64,000 bases of DNA. Source: Vibrio algivorus. Lineage in GTDB: Bacteria; Pseudomonadota; Gammaproteobacteria; Enterobacterales; Vibrionaceae. Each line of letters starts with the position of its first letter. Position 1 is the first letter of the stretch. The translations under genes were made by a program, and so were the position numbers. The stretch spans positions 248,001-312,000 of the forward strand of contig NZ_AP018678.1 in the NCBI RefSeq assembly GCF_002218005.2, in the 5' to 3' direction. The notes beneath the pieces are model-generated. The model searched no databases, had not been told where the DNA came from, and worked only from the letters and a program-made list of their open reading frames with translations. Below, in pieces: positions 1 through 8,972 of this stretch.

Positions 1-248
1 CGCTCTTGGTCTTCTTCAAAAAGACCTAATTCACCAATGAAGTCACCTTGGTTCAAGTAAGACAAGATCATCTCTTTGCCTTCTTCATCCTTGATTAATA
101 CTGCCACAGACCCTTTAACAATGTAATACAGAGTTTCTGCTTTCTCACCAGCGTGGATCAAAGTACTTTTTGATGGGTACTTGTGAATATGACAGTGAGA
201 TAGAAACCACTCTAATGTTGGATCTGTTTGAGGTTTACCTAGAACCAT
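1..248 (-). CDS. crp: cAMP receptor protein Crp, N-terminal part (cut by window edge)
   Basis: The first 82 codons of the global regulator Crp are present and the rest lies outside the window. The reading starts MVLGKPQTDPTLEWF, the canonical Vibrio/enterobacterial Crp N-terminus. It continues through the cyclic-nucleotide-binding beta roll to GDFIGELGLFEED, which holds the Gly-Glu pair that contacts the cAMP ribose and phosphate. The DNA-binding helix-turn-helix is not visible. In this family the cAMP-bound dimer activates or represses many catabolic promoters. The gene follows prkB on the same strand after a 242 bp spacer that contains a CRP box, consistent with autoregulation. Identification is secure; completeness cannot be judged. 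Confidence 0.97.
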   Translation of the reverse strand, partial: MVLGKPQTDPTLEWFLSHCHIHKYPSKSTLIHAGEKAETLYYIVKGSVAVLIKDEEGKEMILSYLNQGDFIGELGLFEEDQE

Positions 249-441
249 AATTTGTTACTTCCTCTACAAGGCTTGCTCAGTTTTGAGTCATTCATCCTGA
301 GACCGGCTAAACTGGTCAAATAGAATAGGTGTTAATTGTTATTGCTGCAAGTCGTGTTGCAGTTGTGCATTTATACTACCCCTTTCTAGGTCGGATTTCT
401 TGACTTTGATCGGGTAACTATGGGGTTTTTCACCTTTAAAT

Positions 442-457
442 TGTGTTCAGTGTCACA
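442..457. promoter_or_regulatory. CRP-binding site upstream of crp
   Basis: TGTGT-N6-TCACA matches the palindromic CRP consensus TGTGA-N6-TCACA at 9 of 10 core positions. It lies about 190 bp upstream of the crp start codon. A possible minus-strand -10 (TATAAA, 370-375) sits between them without a clear -35. Crp autoregulation is established in E. coli; that this box does the same here is inference. Confidence 0.6.
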
Positions 458-490
458 GACTAGTCACTAAGTGTGTTCTGAGTAACACTT

Positions 491-1360
491 TTAGGCGATT
501 TTGCCTGTTTCGATTAGCTGATGAAGCAGTGGTTGAATGATTAATTCCATTGCAAAACTCATCTTGCCACCAGGCACTACAAGGGTGTTATGGCGTGACA
601 TGAATGAGCCTTCAATCATTGACAGTAGATATGGGAAGTCGACGTTTTTAATCCCACGTAAGCGAATCACCACAAAGCTTTCATCTAAACTTGGTATGCC
701 CTTGGCATTAAGAGGGTTGGAAGTATCGACAGTGGGTACGCGCTGAAAGTTGATGTGAGTACGAGAAAACTGCGGTGTAATGTAATTTAAATAGTCGTCC
801 ATTGAGCGAACAATCGAATCCATCACGGCTTCTCGTGAATGGCCGCGATCACGGGTGTCACGGACGAACTTTTGAATCCATTCAAGGTTTACAATCGGCA
901 CCATGCCAATCAAAAAATCCACATGTTTAGAAACACTCACATCGCCATCGACGACGCCACCATGTAAGCCTTCATAAAACAATACATCGGTATTTTCAGG
1001 TAGGTCTTGCCATGGAGTAAAGGTACCGGGCATTTGGTTATAAGGGACAGCTTCATCAAAGCTATGCAAGTAACGGCGAACTTTGCCGCTGCCATTTTTA
1101 CCGTATTGATTAAAGAATTCAGATAGAGCAGGGAAGTCATTGGCTTCAGGGCCAAAGTAACTGATGTGTTTACCTTGTTCTTTGGCTTTACGGATCGCAA
1201 CGTCCATTTCGGGGCGAGTGTAGCGATGGAAGCTATCACCTTCTACCCAAGACGCTTTAATATCCATCATATTGAACATTTTTCGGAAGGTTTCTGAGGT
1301 AGTGGTGGTACCCGCACCAGAAGAGCCCGTTACCGCAATAATAGGATGTTTTGCCGACAT
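491..1360 (-). CDS. prkB: Phosphoribulokinase-like protein PrkB
   Basis: The 289-residue protein (same length as E. coli PrkB) belongs to the phosphoribulokinase/uridine kinase P-loop family. The Walker A motif GSSGAGTTTTS at residues 12-22 has the Thr-rich form typical of bacterial phosphoribulokinases. Start MSAKHPIIAV is preferred over an in-frame ATG 19 codons upstream because family members begin with this segment and an AAAGGAT ribosome-binding site precedes it. The gene sits between yheU and crp as in enterobacteria. The organism shows no Calvin cycle here, so the physiological substrate is not clear; the ATP-dependent kinase fold is well supported. Confidence 0.92.
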   Translation of the reverse strand: MSAKHPIIAVTGSSGAGTTTTSETFRKMFNMMDIKASWVEGDSFHRYTRPEMDVAIRKAKEQGKHISYFGPEANDFPALSEFFNQYGKNGSGKVRRYLHSFDEAVPYNQMPGTFTPWQDLPENTDVLFYEGLHGGVVDGDVSVSKHVDFLIGMVPIVNLEWIQKFVRDTRDRGHSREAVMDSIVRSMDDYLNYITPQFSRTHINFQRVPTVDTSNPLNAKGIPSLDESFVVIRLRGIKNVDFPYLLSMIEGSFMSRHNTLVVPGGKMSFAMELIIQPLLHQLIETGKIA

Positions 1361-1442
1361 GATAATCCTTTCTTTCGACTTATATTTTGAATGACAGTGT
1401 AGAGGAATGACTGGCAAGAATAAATAGTGGTGCGTATTGACT

Positions 1443-1658
1443 CTAATTCAATTCATTAATCGGTTTAATATCCACGCTTTCATGCAGCTCAGAAAAGACA
1501 ATGGCTACACTGCCAGACTTTAACTGCCCTTTGACCTGCTTTATTTTGGTTTCAAGTGAGGTTTCCTGCATACCGTAGTCGGTGCCCTCACGTAAAATAA
1601 ATTCTTTGATAAGATTCTCTAAGGTGTCAGGATCGATGTCTTGCCATGGAATGATCAT
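1443..1658 (-). CDS. yheU: YheU family protein (UPF0270)
   Basis: A 71-residue soluble protein starting MIIPWQDIDPDTLENLIKEF, which matches the conserved YheU N-terminus almost exactly. It has no signal peptide or membrane segment and is rich in acidic residues. Family members lie just upstream of prkB, as here, and have no assigned function. The family call is confident; function is unknown. Confidence 0.93.
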   Translation of the reverse strand: MIIPWQDIDPDTLENLIKEFILREGTDYGMQETSLETKIKQVKGQLKSGSVAIVFSELHESVDIKPINELN

Positions 1659-1684
1659 TGATGTGGCCTTTAATTATGGGAATG

Positions 1685-2668
1685 TTAAAAACGTTGACGA
1701 TAGCCAAGGGTCAGTGAAAAATCAGCAGAATTATCGCTGTTGATGACATTTTCAGTAAAGGAGAATTCAACTGCTGCAAACCCGAGGCTGTAACGATAGC
1801 CGACAATCGGTTCAAAGCTAACCATACTTAATTCATTTTCATCGTTATGAGTTGCGCCTTGTTGCATTCTAAATTCCGCTAAAATGGAATGTCGCTCATT
1901 GAATAAGTATTGATAGCTTATACTGCCATTGGTGGTGAATTCACGTAAATTAACTAGATCAATACTATCAGTATCATGATGGACAAAGTTGACACTGGTA
2001 TAAAAACGGTTGGCATCGGTTAAGTAAAAAGCGTAGTTCAATTGAATGGCTTGCTCGAAAGAGGATTGAGCGAAGTTGCCATTAAATACTTTGTTGTAAT
2101 ACAGTGCGCCACCTAGTGATAGTGCTTGGCGTTTAGTTTCGAATACTGTTTTTTCAACATACAGGTTTAATGCATTATTTAATGTATCGCCCTGAAAGTC
2201 CTCAAGCGTAGTCCCCGTTTTTTTGTTTTTAATATAAAAGCGATCGTTATCGACATCGTGCCGACCATTATCATCTAATCCGAGTGCATCATGAAAACCG
2301 TTCACTAGGCCATCAAGTTTGTTATTGCCGGCAAAGCGATATAAATAGTTAACGTCGATTTTCCAATCGTCGGCAGGCGCGTAAATAAACCCGATATTGA
2401 CATCATTTTGATAGTAATCAGCGATATAATCCGCTCCATCAGCCCATACGCTTGATACCGTGCCTTGACCATATACTTCAAGAGTGCCTTTTTCCCAACC
2501 AAAGGCATCACGAGTTTTCAATGATAAGCCCATGGCTGGGATTGGTGCCTGGGTTAAGGTCAATAATGGTCCGAAATCAGTATAATTATCTGGCGCTGAG
2601 TTTGTCGCATGTACTTGCAGTGATAGTAAGCCGAATAGTATTAACATGGAGTGCTGTAGCGGAGACAT
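1685..2668 (-). CDS. DUF3187 family outer-membrane beta-barrel protein
   Basis: About 327 residues. A short signal peptide (MSPLQHSMLILFGLLSLQVHA) is followed by alternating polar/aromatic strands and a terminal Tyr-Arg-Gln-Arg-Phe, ending in the C-terminal Phe typical of outer-membrane barrels. The pattern fits the DUF3187 family of Vibrio and relatives, whose function is unknown. I chose the start at 2668 because an AAAGGGA ribosome-binding site precedes it and it yields a clean signal peptide. A longer reading from 2746 would overlap the upstream gene and add a basic stretch before the signal. It is the last gene of the yheS-TIGR02444 group, separated by 13 bp. Confidence 0.75.
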   Translation of the reverse strand: MSPLQHSMLILFGLLSLQVHATNSAPDNYTDFGPLLTLTQAPIPAMGLSLKTRDAFGWEKGTLEVYGQGTVSSVWADGADYIADYYQNDVNIGFIYAPADDWKIDVNYLYRFAGNNKLDGLVNGFHDALGLDDNGRHDVDNDRFYIKNKKTGTTLEDFQGDTLNNALNLYVEKTVFETKRQALSLGGALYYNKVFNGNFAQSSFEQAIQLNYAFYLTDANRFYTSVNFVHHDTDSIDLVNLREFTTNGSISYQYLFNERHSILAEFRMQQGATHNDENELSMVSFEPIVGYRYSLGFAAVEFSFTENVINSDNSADFSLTLGYRQRF

Positions 2669-2681
2669 GGTTTTGATCCCT

Positions 2682-3143
2682 TTACTTTTCAGCGCTATAA
2701 AAAATTTGAGATAACCGTTGAGCGCCAATTTTTTGACAATAGACATGAGTCATTGGTTGGCCGGTTCTTGGAGACAAATCAAGCAGGTTAATACAATGCA
2801 CCAAATCAGCTTGTTGCTGGCGTTCTAACTGTAATTCAAATTGTAGCGATTCACGGTAAAGCGTATCCGGTAAATGAGGTTTTACTTTTCGTCGGTAATC
2901 ACGAAATTGCTGTAATAAAGGTTCGGTTCGCTCAATAGCGTTATCTAATTGCAGCCATTGTTCTTCAGTTAGACTTAATTCGTGTTCATCAAGCCATTTT
3001 AATAACAAGACTAGGTTGACCTTACCTTTATACCTATTTTGTAATACTAGGCAGGCTTCCTTAATTTCACGTACGCCATAATGCTGCAAACTAAATTGCC
3101 ATAAGCGTTCGAAGGTTAAAGGTAGAGGTCTATATTGGTTCAT
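2682..3143 (-). CDS. TIGR02444 family protein
   Basis: A 153-residue soluble, helical protein beginning MNQYRPLPLTFERLWQFSLQ. Its CLVLQNRYKGKVNLVLLLKWLDE segment is characteristic of the TIGR02444 family of marine gammaproteobacteria. No catalytic motif is evident. The start ATG overlaps the stop codon of yheS (TAATG arrangement), indicating translational coupling, so the 14-codon upstream extension inside yheS is rejected. Function unknown. Confidence 0.8.
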   Translation of the reverse strand: MNQYRPLPLTFERLWQFSLQHYGVREIKEACLVLQNRYKGKVNLVLLLKWLDEHELSLTEEQWLQLDNAIERTEPLLQQFRDYRRKVKPHLPDTLYRESLQFELQLERQQQADLVHCINLLDLSPRTGQPMTHVYCQKIGAQRLSQIFYSAEK

Positions 3144-5050
3144 TAGGGATTCAGTGATTCCAGTTCTTCTTGTAGTGCCATCCATTCCATCTCAACTTCT
3201 TCTAATTGAGCTTTACTGTTGGCTTGCAATGTTAATACTTGGGTAAGTTTAGCTTTGTTTTCATCTTGATAGAGTGATACATCGCCAAGTTGTTGTTCGG
3301 CATCCGCTAATTGCTCGCCTAGTTTGTCCATTTTTGCTTCGAGTTGTGTCAGCTTTTTGCGAATTGGTGCAGTTTGTTTGCGTAATTCAGCTTCTAGGCG
3401 CTTTTGTTCTTTACGTGCCGCGGCGCTATTTTGGCTAGGCTCTAAGTTTGTCTCTGGCTGTGCATCTTTCTTATCTTGTTTTTGTTGTTCGGTCAGCCAT
3501 TTGTAGTAATCCGCTAAATCACCATCGAAAGGGACAACTTGTTTGGCATCGACAAGGTATAAGTCGTCGGTCGTAGCGCGCAATAAGTAACGATCGTGGC
3601 TGACAATGACCATTGCCCCTTCAAAGGTTTGTAATGCCATCGTTAATGCTTGACGCATATCTAGATCAAGGTGGTTAGTCGGTTCATCGAGCAAGAGTAA
3701 GTTTGGTTTTTGCCACACTACTAAGGCTAGAACGAGCCGAGCTTTTTCGCCACCAGAGAATGGGGCTACTTTATCGAGTGCTTTATCGCCAACGAACCCA
3801 AAGCTACCTAAATAGTCTCGCAATTGTTGCTCGGTATGATTAGGGGCAATTTGCATCATGTGTTGCAGTGGCGTTTCTTCAGGATGCAAGGTTTCTAACT
3901 GATGCTGAGCGAAGTAACCAATTTTCACCCCTTGCGAGTAAGTTAAATCTCCGCTTTGTGGGTTTAGTTCACCTGATAACAATTTAATTAAGGTTGATTT
4001 ACCAGCACCATTGCGACCAAGTAGGCCAATGCGACTGCCAGGGACGAGGTTTAGGCGAATGTGTTCTAGAATTAAATTGTCGCCATAGCCTGCAGATACT
4101 TGATCCATCATCATGATTGGGTTGGGAAGCGCGGCAGGTTCCCTAAATTCAAAGCTAAATGGGTTATCGAATTGTGCGGGCAAGACTTTTTCCATCTTCT
4201 CTAAGGCTTTAATTCGGCTTTGTGCCTGACGAGCTTTCGAAGCTTTGTAACGGAAACGGTCGATGTAGCTTTGCATGTGTGACATCTGCTTTTGCTGTTT
4301 GGCATACATGGCTTGCTGTTGCATTAATTTTTGCGCACGTTGGGTTTCAAATGACGAGTAGTTGCCGGTGTATTCGTTGAGTAATTGGTTTTCGACATGA
4401 ATGATACGTCCGACGATAGGATCTAGGAAATCCCGGTCGTGTGAGATCAAAATTAATGTACCAGGGTAGTTCTGTAGCCATTTTTCAAGCCAGAGTACTG
4501 CATCGAGATCTAAGTGGTTGGTCGGTTCATCAAGTAATAATAAATCAGAACGACAAAGTAGGGCTTGGGCGAGGTTTAGGCGCATACGCCAACCACCAGA
4601 AAATTGGGTGAGGCTCCATTGCATTTGCTCTTGACTAAAGCCTAGACCATTTAACAATTCCGCAGCGCGAGATTTAATCGTGTAGCCACCAACGGTTTCT
4701 AATTTACCATGTAATTCCGCCACTAGGGTGCCATTGTCTACTTGCTCTGCTACTGCAAGATCTTGCTCTAGTTGACGATATTCACGATCGCCATCAATCA
4801 CATATTCTAACGCCGCGCGCTCTAATGCTGGGGTCTCTTGAGCAACCCAAGCTAGCTCCCAGTGCGCTGGCATTTGGAAGTTACCCGCATCAATGGATAA
4901 TTCATCTTTCAATAATGCGAAGAGTGTGGATTTACCACAGCCATTTTTTCCGACGAGGCCAACTTTGTCGCCTGGATGAATCGTCGCTGAAGCTTGTTCT
5001 AAAAGTGGCTTACCACCACGCAGCAATTGAATATCTGAAAATGTAATCAT
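3143..5050 (-). CDS. yheS: ABC-F family ATPase YheS
   Basis: A 635-residue protein with two ABC ATPase cassettes and no membrane domain. Cassette 1 has Walker A GKNGCGKST near residues 34-42, signature FSGGW and Walker B LLLLDEPTNHLDLD. Cassette 2 has GRNGAGKST, FSGGEKARL and a second DEPTNHLDLD. The linker between cassettes is basic and helical, and the last 100 residues form a Lys/Glu-rich coiled coil. This is the ABC-F architecture, whose members act on the ribosome at the E site. The YheS call rests on the C-terminal coiled coil and the neighbouring genes. It is divergent from kefG. Confidence 0.95.
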   Translation of the reverse strand: MITFSDIQLLRGGKPLLEQASATIHPGDKVGLVGKNGCGKSTLFALLKDELSIDAGNFQMPAHWELAWVAQETPALERAALEYVIDGDREYRQLEQDLAVAEQVDNGTLVAELHGKLETVGGYTIKSRAAELLNGLGFSQEQMQWSLTQFSGGWRMRLNLAQALLCRSDLLLLDEPTNHLDLDAVLWLEKWLQNYPGTLILISHDRDFLDPIVGRIIHVENQLLNEYTGNYSSFETQRAQKLMQQQAMYAKQQKQMSHMQSYIDRFRYKASKARQAQSRIKALEKMEKVLPAQFDNPFSFEFREPAALPNPIMMMDQVSAGYGDNLILEHIRLNLVPGSRIGLLGRNGAGKSTLIKLLSGELNPQSGDLTYSQGVKIGYFAQHQLETLHPEETPLQHMMQIAPNHTEQQLRDYLGSFGFVGDKALDKVAPFSGGEKARLVLALVVWQKPNLLLLDEPTNHLDLDMRQALTMALQTFEGAMVIVSHDRYLLRATTDDLYLVDAKQVVPFDGDLADYYKWLTEQQKQDKKDAQPETNLEPSQNSAAARKEQKRLEAELRKQTAPIRKKLTQLEAKMDKLGEQLADAEQQLGDVSLYQDENKAKLTQVLTLQANSKAQLEEVEMEWMALQEELESLNP

Positions 5051-5243
5051 AGAAGTCTTATTTTAGGCATGAAAAATGAGAAAATGCAGCGGCTTGAATA
5101 TTAGGCGTTTCAAGGATAAATGTCGATTATTATACGATTTACGATATGATGATTAACAATCTTTGTCACAAAGACCTTAGGTTGTGAAAAGTGATAAAAT
5201 CGTGCACCTTTGGGTGTTAATAAAGGAATGTAAGGGGGCAAGG

Positions 5244-5840
5244 ATGTCAGATATTAGCCAACATACTACTACATCCATTAAAGATGACGAGCAAAGCACA
5301 CAACAACCTCGCGTGCTGGTCATTTATGCGCATCCCGATCCTGATAATTCGATCGCTAACCAAGTCTTACTCAAAGCAGCTCAAGGGCTACCTCATGTGA
5401 CGGTGCACGACTTGTATGCTCATTATCCAGACTTTTTCATTGATGTTACCGCTGAACACCGATTATTACTCGAGCATGATGTAATTGTCTTTCAGCACCC
5501 AATGTTTATGTATTCCTGCCCTGCTTTAATGAAGGAGTGGATGGATACGGTACTTGGCAAAGGTTTCGCATTCGGTAAAGGGCGCGCACTTAAAGACAAA
5601 TATTGGCGGAGTGTGGTGACGACCGGAGGATCTAAAGAAGCTTTCTCGGCTCATGGTTATAACCAATATCCTTTGGAGCAAATTTTGCAGCCTTTTGAGT
5701 TGACCGCCAAATTATGTCAGATGCATTGGGTTGAGCCCTTGGTCTTATATTGGGCAAGAAATGTCGAACAAGCGGTACGTATTGAGCATGCTCAGGCTTA
5801 CCGCTATTGGTTGTTGCACCCACTAGAAAGCAGTAAATAG
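5244..5840 (+). CDS. kefG: Glutathione-regulated potassium-efflux ancillary protein KefG
   Basis: A 198-residue flavodoxin-fold quinone-reductase-like protein. RVLVIYAHPDPDNSIANQ forms the first strand and FMN-binding loop; FQHPMFMYSCPALMKEWMD and TTGGSKEAFSAHGYNQYP are the conserved NAD(P)H dehydrogenase/KefG segments. Family members bind the cytosolic side of KefB and are needed for full K+/H+ antiport activity during electrophile stress. I start at 5244, where a purine-rich ribosome-binding site precedes ATG; an upstream in-frame start at 5184 lacks one. kefB follows after 14 bp, so the two are one operon. Confidence 0.9.
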   Translation: MSDISQHTTTSIKDDEQSTQQPRVLVIYAHPDPDNSIANQVLLKAAQGLPHVTVHDLYAHYPDFFIDVTAEHRLLLEHDVIVFQHPMFMYSCPALMKEWMDTVLGKGFAFGKGRALKDKYWRSVVTTGGSKEAFSAHGYNQYPLEQILQPFELTAKLCQMHWVEPLVLYWARNVEQAVRIEHAQAYRYWLLHPLESSK

Positions 5841-5854
5841 TACAGGGAAGGATT

Positions 5855-7645
5855 ATGGCATCAACAATTGATTTTTTAGAAAGTGGTGTGGTGTTTCTGG
5901 CCGCCGCTGTGGTCGCTGTCCCTTTGGCACAACGTTTAGGTTTAGGTTCAGTATTAGGCTATTTGCTGGCGGGTATTGTGATTGGTCCATGGGGATTAGG
6001 ATTAATTAGCGACGTTGATAGTGTGATGCATTTTTCCGAACTCGGAGTGGTGTTATTACTGTTTTTGATTGGCCTTGAATTAAATCCTAAAAAACTCTGG
6101 CAAATGCGCATGCCGATCCTAGGTTTAGGTGGTGCGCAGGTGGTAGTAACAACTCTAATCATTTCGATGATCGCCAATGCTTTTGGCATTAGTTGGCAAA
6201 ATAGCTTAGTGATCGGTATGGGATTAGCACTTTCTTCAACTGCAATCGCATTACGGGTTATTGAAGAGCAAGGGTTAGCGGGAACTGAAACCGGGCAATC
6301 TGGTTTTTCAGTTTTGCTTTTCCAAGATATCGCGGTGATTCCTATGCTGGCGGTATTGCCATTATTGGCTGGTAATGTCGGTGGTGACTGGCTAGATGCG
6401 GTTTGGATGATTGGTGGGGTAGTCGGATTATTAGTTGGTGGTCACTACCTGTTACGACCTATTTTTCGCTATGTGGTGATGAGCCGAGTTCGCGAGTTAT
6501 TTACGGTAGCAGCCTTGCTATTGGTGATTGGCATTTCCGTCATTATGCAGCAGCTTGGTCTATCTATGGCATTAGGCACATTCTTAGCTGGCGTGTTATT
6601 GGCAGAAAGTGAATATCGCCATGAATTAGAAAGCGCTATTGAGCCATTTAAAGGCTTGTTGCTTGGCTTGTTCTTTATGTCGGTTGGTATGGCAGTTAAT
6701 CTTGAGTTACTAACGCTTTACCCTATTAAAATTTTGGCCGCGGTAGTGGCATTGGTGACGATTAAAGGCTTAATTCTTTATCTACTTGCTCGTCTTATGG
6801 GCACTAGGGCAAAAGCACGTAGTCGTATGGCGGCAATTTTAAGCCAAGGCGGTGAGTTTGCTTTTGTCTTGTTTACCGCCGCAAAAGGTCATGGTCTACT
6901 CGGTGCTGAAGTCAGCTCTTTCTTGCTAGTGGTGGTGAGTCTATCGATGATGACGACGCCTTTGATATTGCTTGCTCAGCAAAAATGGTTTAACCGCATG
7001 ATTAACGTTAGCGACAACATGCAATCAGATGTGGTAGATGAAGAGCCGAAAGTGATCATTGCAGGCTTCGGCCGTTTTGGACAAGTAGTGGGGCGTTTGT
7101 TGTATGCCAATAAGATCCGTATCACGGTATTAGAAAGTGATGCCAGCCAAATTCAACTTTTACGTAAATTTGGCTACAAAGTGTATTACGGTGATGCGAC
7201 TCAACTTGATTTATTGCGAGCCGCAGGCGCTGAAAAAGCGAAAGCCATCGCCATTTGTACCGACTCGCCTGATGAAGTGTTAAAGATCGCTGAATTGTGT
7301 AAACAACATTTTCCTCATTTGAAAGTCCTTGCACGTGCTCGTAGCCGAGTTGAGGCTTATCAATTAATGAATATTGGTGTGACATTATTTTCGAGAGAGA
7401 CCTTTCTAGGTGCTCTCGATTTAGGGCGACAAGTGTTAACTCAATTGGGGATGCATCCTTATCAAGCCAAGCGTGCAGAGGCGCATTTTAGAAAACTCGA
7501 TACCACGATGTTAAAAGAATTACTGCCTTTGCATATGGAAGATAAGGATATGGGAATTCGAGCTAAAGAAGCCCGTAAAGAGCTAGAAGAAATTTTTGAC
7601 CGAGAGATGGAAAGCGATCGTCAGACTCAACAGCACTGGGACTAG
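5855..7645 (+). CDS. kefB: Glutathione-regulated potassium-efflux protein KefB
   Basis: A 596-residue CPA2-family K+/H+ antiporter. The N-terminal two thirds holds about 12 hydrophobic segments, including QDIAVIPMLAVLP and the SQGGEFAFVLF motif. From about residue 400 a TrkA-N/RCK domain begins with the nucleotide-binding Gly-rich turn GFGRFGQVVGRLL, followed by a basic and acidic tail. The family is held closed by glutathione and opened by glutathione adducts, protecting against electrophiles. Kef-type naming over a generic CPA2 antiporter is supported by adjacent kefG. The stop codon lies inside a 14-bp tandem repeat. Confidence 0.93.
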   Translation: MASTIDFLESGVVFLAAAVVAVPLAQRLGLGSVLGYLLAGIVIGPWGLGLISDVDSVMHFSELGVVLLLFLIGLELNPKKLWQMRMPILGLGGAQVVVTTLIISMIANAFGISWQNSLVIGMGLALSSTAIALRVIEEQGLAGTETGQSGFSVLLFQDIAVIPMLAVLPLLAGNVGGDWLDAVWMIGGVVGLLVGGHYLLRPIFRYVVMSRVRELFTVAALLLVIGISVIMQQLGLSMALGTFLAGVLLAESEYRHELESAIEPFKGLLLGLFFMSVGMAVNLELLTLYPIKILAAVVALVTIKGLILYLLARLMGTRAKARSRMAAILSQGGEFAFVLFTAAKGHGLLGAEVSSFLLVVVSLSMMTTPLILLAQQKWFNRMINVSDNMQSDVVDEEPKVIIAGFGRFGQVVGRLLYANKIRITVLESDASQIQLLRKFGYKVYYGDATQLDLLRAAGAEKAKAIAICTDSPDEVLKIAELCKQHFPHLKVLARARSRVEAYQLMNIGVTLFSRETFLGALDLGRQVLTQLGMHPYQAKRAEAHFRKLDTTMLKELLPLHMEDKDMGIRAKEARKELEEIFDREMESDRQTQQHWD

Positions 7646-7674
7646 AGCACTGAGACTAGAGCACTGAGACTAGC
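7633..7674. repeat. 14-bp tandem repeat (3 copies) over the kefB stop codon
   Basis: Three consecutive units read GCACTGGGACTAGA, GCACTGAGACTAGA and GCACTGAGACTAGC. The TAG in the first unit is the kefB stop codon; the other two are untranslated. Confidence 0.85.
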
Positions 7675-7702
7675 TCCACTCCAGCTATGAAATAGGATAG
7701 TT

Positions 7703-7918
7703 ATGAAAACGAAAAAGAGATTTATTGCTGGCGCTAACTGCCCAAACTGTAAACAAAGCGATAGTTTACGAGTGTGGGAAGAGAATCAAATTGAAGTGGT
7801 TGAGTGTGTTGAATGTGATTATGTTGAACAAAAGACACCACAAGCAGTAGAAGCCCGTTCACATAGCTCTAGTTCTCCTAATTCAGAACAATTAATTGGT
7901 ATTTTTAAGCCAGAATAA
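7703..7918 (+). CDS. yheV: YheV family zinc-ribbon protein
   Basis: A 71-residue protein with two Cys-X2-Cys knuckles, CPNC near residue 13 and CVEC near residue 33, spaced as in a treble-clef zinc ribbon. The start MKTKKRFIAGANCPNC and its position just after kefB and before slyD match YheV of enterobacteria. The C-terminal 25 residues are Ser-rich and probably disordered. Function unknown; zinc binding is inferred from the cysteines. Confidence 0.88.
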   Translation: MKTKKRFIAGANCPNCKQSDSLRVWEENQIEVVECVECDYVEQKTPQAVEARSHSSSSPNSEQLIGIFKPE

Positions 7919-8062
7919 TGGTTGCTAAGCGCAAGATATCTGTCAGGTTTGTAAAATAATCCTTTATTAGCGATTGAAATCTGTCTGGCTTATCCCCATT
8001 ATCTTGCACATAGAGATTAAGTGCTCACACATTCTCACGCTTAATCTGAATTTGGAGCGAAT

Positions 8063-8629
8063 ATGAAAATTGAAAAAAACGTTGTTGTTAGCTTGGCATA
8101 CCAAGTAAAAGTAGAAGACGGTGTGGTAGTAGACCAATCAACGGTTGAAGCACCACTAGACTACCTACATGGCCACAACAACCTAATTACAGGTCTAGAA
8201 AAAGAGCTAGAAGGTAAAGTTGCTGGTGATAAATTCTCAGCAACCATTGCTCCAGAAGATGCTTACGGTGAGCACAATGAAGGTTTAGTTCAACGTGTTC
8301 CTGCTAACGTATTTCACGGCGTGGATGAAATCGAAGTTGGTATGCGTTTCCTTGCGGATACCGACCAAGGTCAGATCCCTGTAGAAATTACAGAAGTAGA
8401 TGGCGATGAAGTTGTGGTTGACGGTAACCATATGCTTGCAGGCCAAACATTAACGTTTGATGTTGAAGTTGTAGCCGTTCGTGAAGCAACAGAAGAAGAA
8501 GTGGCTCACGGTCATGTACATCAAGCTGGTGGTCATCACCACGATCACGATGGCGACTGCTGTGGCCATGATCATGAAGAGAAAAAAGAAGGTTGTGATG
8601 GAAATGGCGGCTGTGGCTGCTCTCACTAA
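8063..8629 (+). CDS. slyD: FKBP-type peptidyl-prolyl isomerase and nickel-binding chaperone SlyD
   Basis: A 188-residue cytoplasmic protein. The FKBP core (residues 1-70 and about 130-145) is interrupted by the insert-in-flap chaperone domain. The tail from about residue 150 is packed with His and Cys (GGHHHDHDGDCCGHDH, then GGCGCSH), the metal-binding tail that in E. coli delivers nickel to hydrogenase maturation. Length is close to the 196 residues of E. coli. A GGAG ribosome-binding site precedes ATG. It is monocistronic, ending in a bidirectional terminator shared with slyX. Confidence 0.96.
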   Translation: MKIEKNVVVSLAYQVKVEDGVVVDQSTVEAPLDYLHGHNNLITGLEKELEGKVAGDKFSATIAPEDAYGEHNEGLVQRVPANVFHGVDEIEVGMRFLADTDQGQIPVEITEVDGDEVVVDGNHMLAGQTLTFDVEVVAVREATEEEVAHGHVHQAGGHHHDHDGDCCGHDHEEKKEGCDGNGGCGCSH

Positions 8630-8633
8630 TCTT

Positions 8634-8667
8634 AAAAAAAACGCCAGCGTCTAACGTTGGCGTTTTT
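8634..8667. terminator. Bidirectional intrinsic terminator between slyD and slyX
   Basis: A 10-bp stem (8641-8650 with 8654-8663, one G-T wobble) with a 3-nt loop is flanked by an A-run on the left and a T-run on the right, so it can serve both convergent genes. Confidence 0.85.
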
Positions 8668-8732
8668 GATCATAGAAACAACTTACTTATTAGAAAAGAC
8701 AAAAAGCAACAATGTGAATTAAGCAATGTGAA

Positions 8733-8972
8733 TTAGTAGTGCGGTGGTGGTGTTTCTTCCGATGCATCGGCTAAGTTTGAAGTATCTAAGTTTTTTACTT
8801 TGCCGACGACAAACTTCATTTGATCTTGCATGCGAGTAATCAACAGTTGCTGTTGACTCAAGGCATCATTAAGTTCATTGATGGTTTGTTCTTGGAAAGC
8901 GACTTGACACTCTAGACCATCAATTCTTTGTTTTAATTCGTTTTCAAGATTATCTGAATGCATTTTATTCAC
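8733..8972 (-). CDS. slyX: SlyX family protein
   Basis: A 79-residue coiled-coil protein. Heptad-like hydrophobics run through residues 8-55 (LKQRIDGLECQVAFQEQTI, then LNDALSQQQ) and the C-terminus ends with the conserved TPPPHY. SlyX lies next to slyD in enterobacteria and vibrios; its function is unknown. The family call is supported by length, coiled coil and the Pro-Pro-His-Tyr end. Confidence 0.93.
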   Translation of the reverse strand: MNKMHSDNLENELKQRIDGLECQVAFQEQTINELNDALSQQQLLITRMQDQMKFVVGKVKNLDTSNLADASEETPPPHY

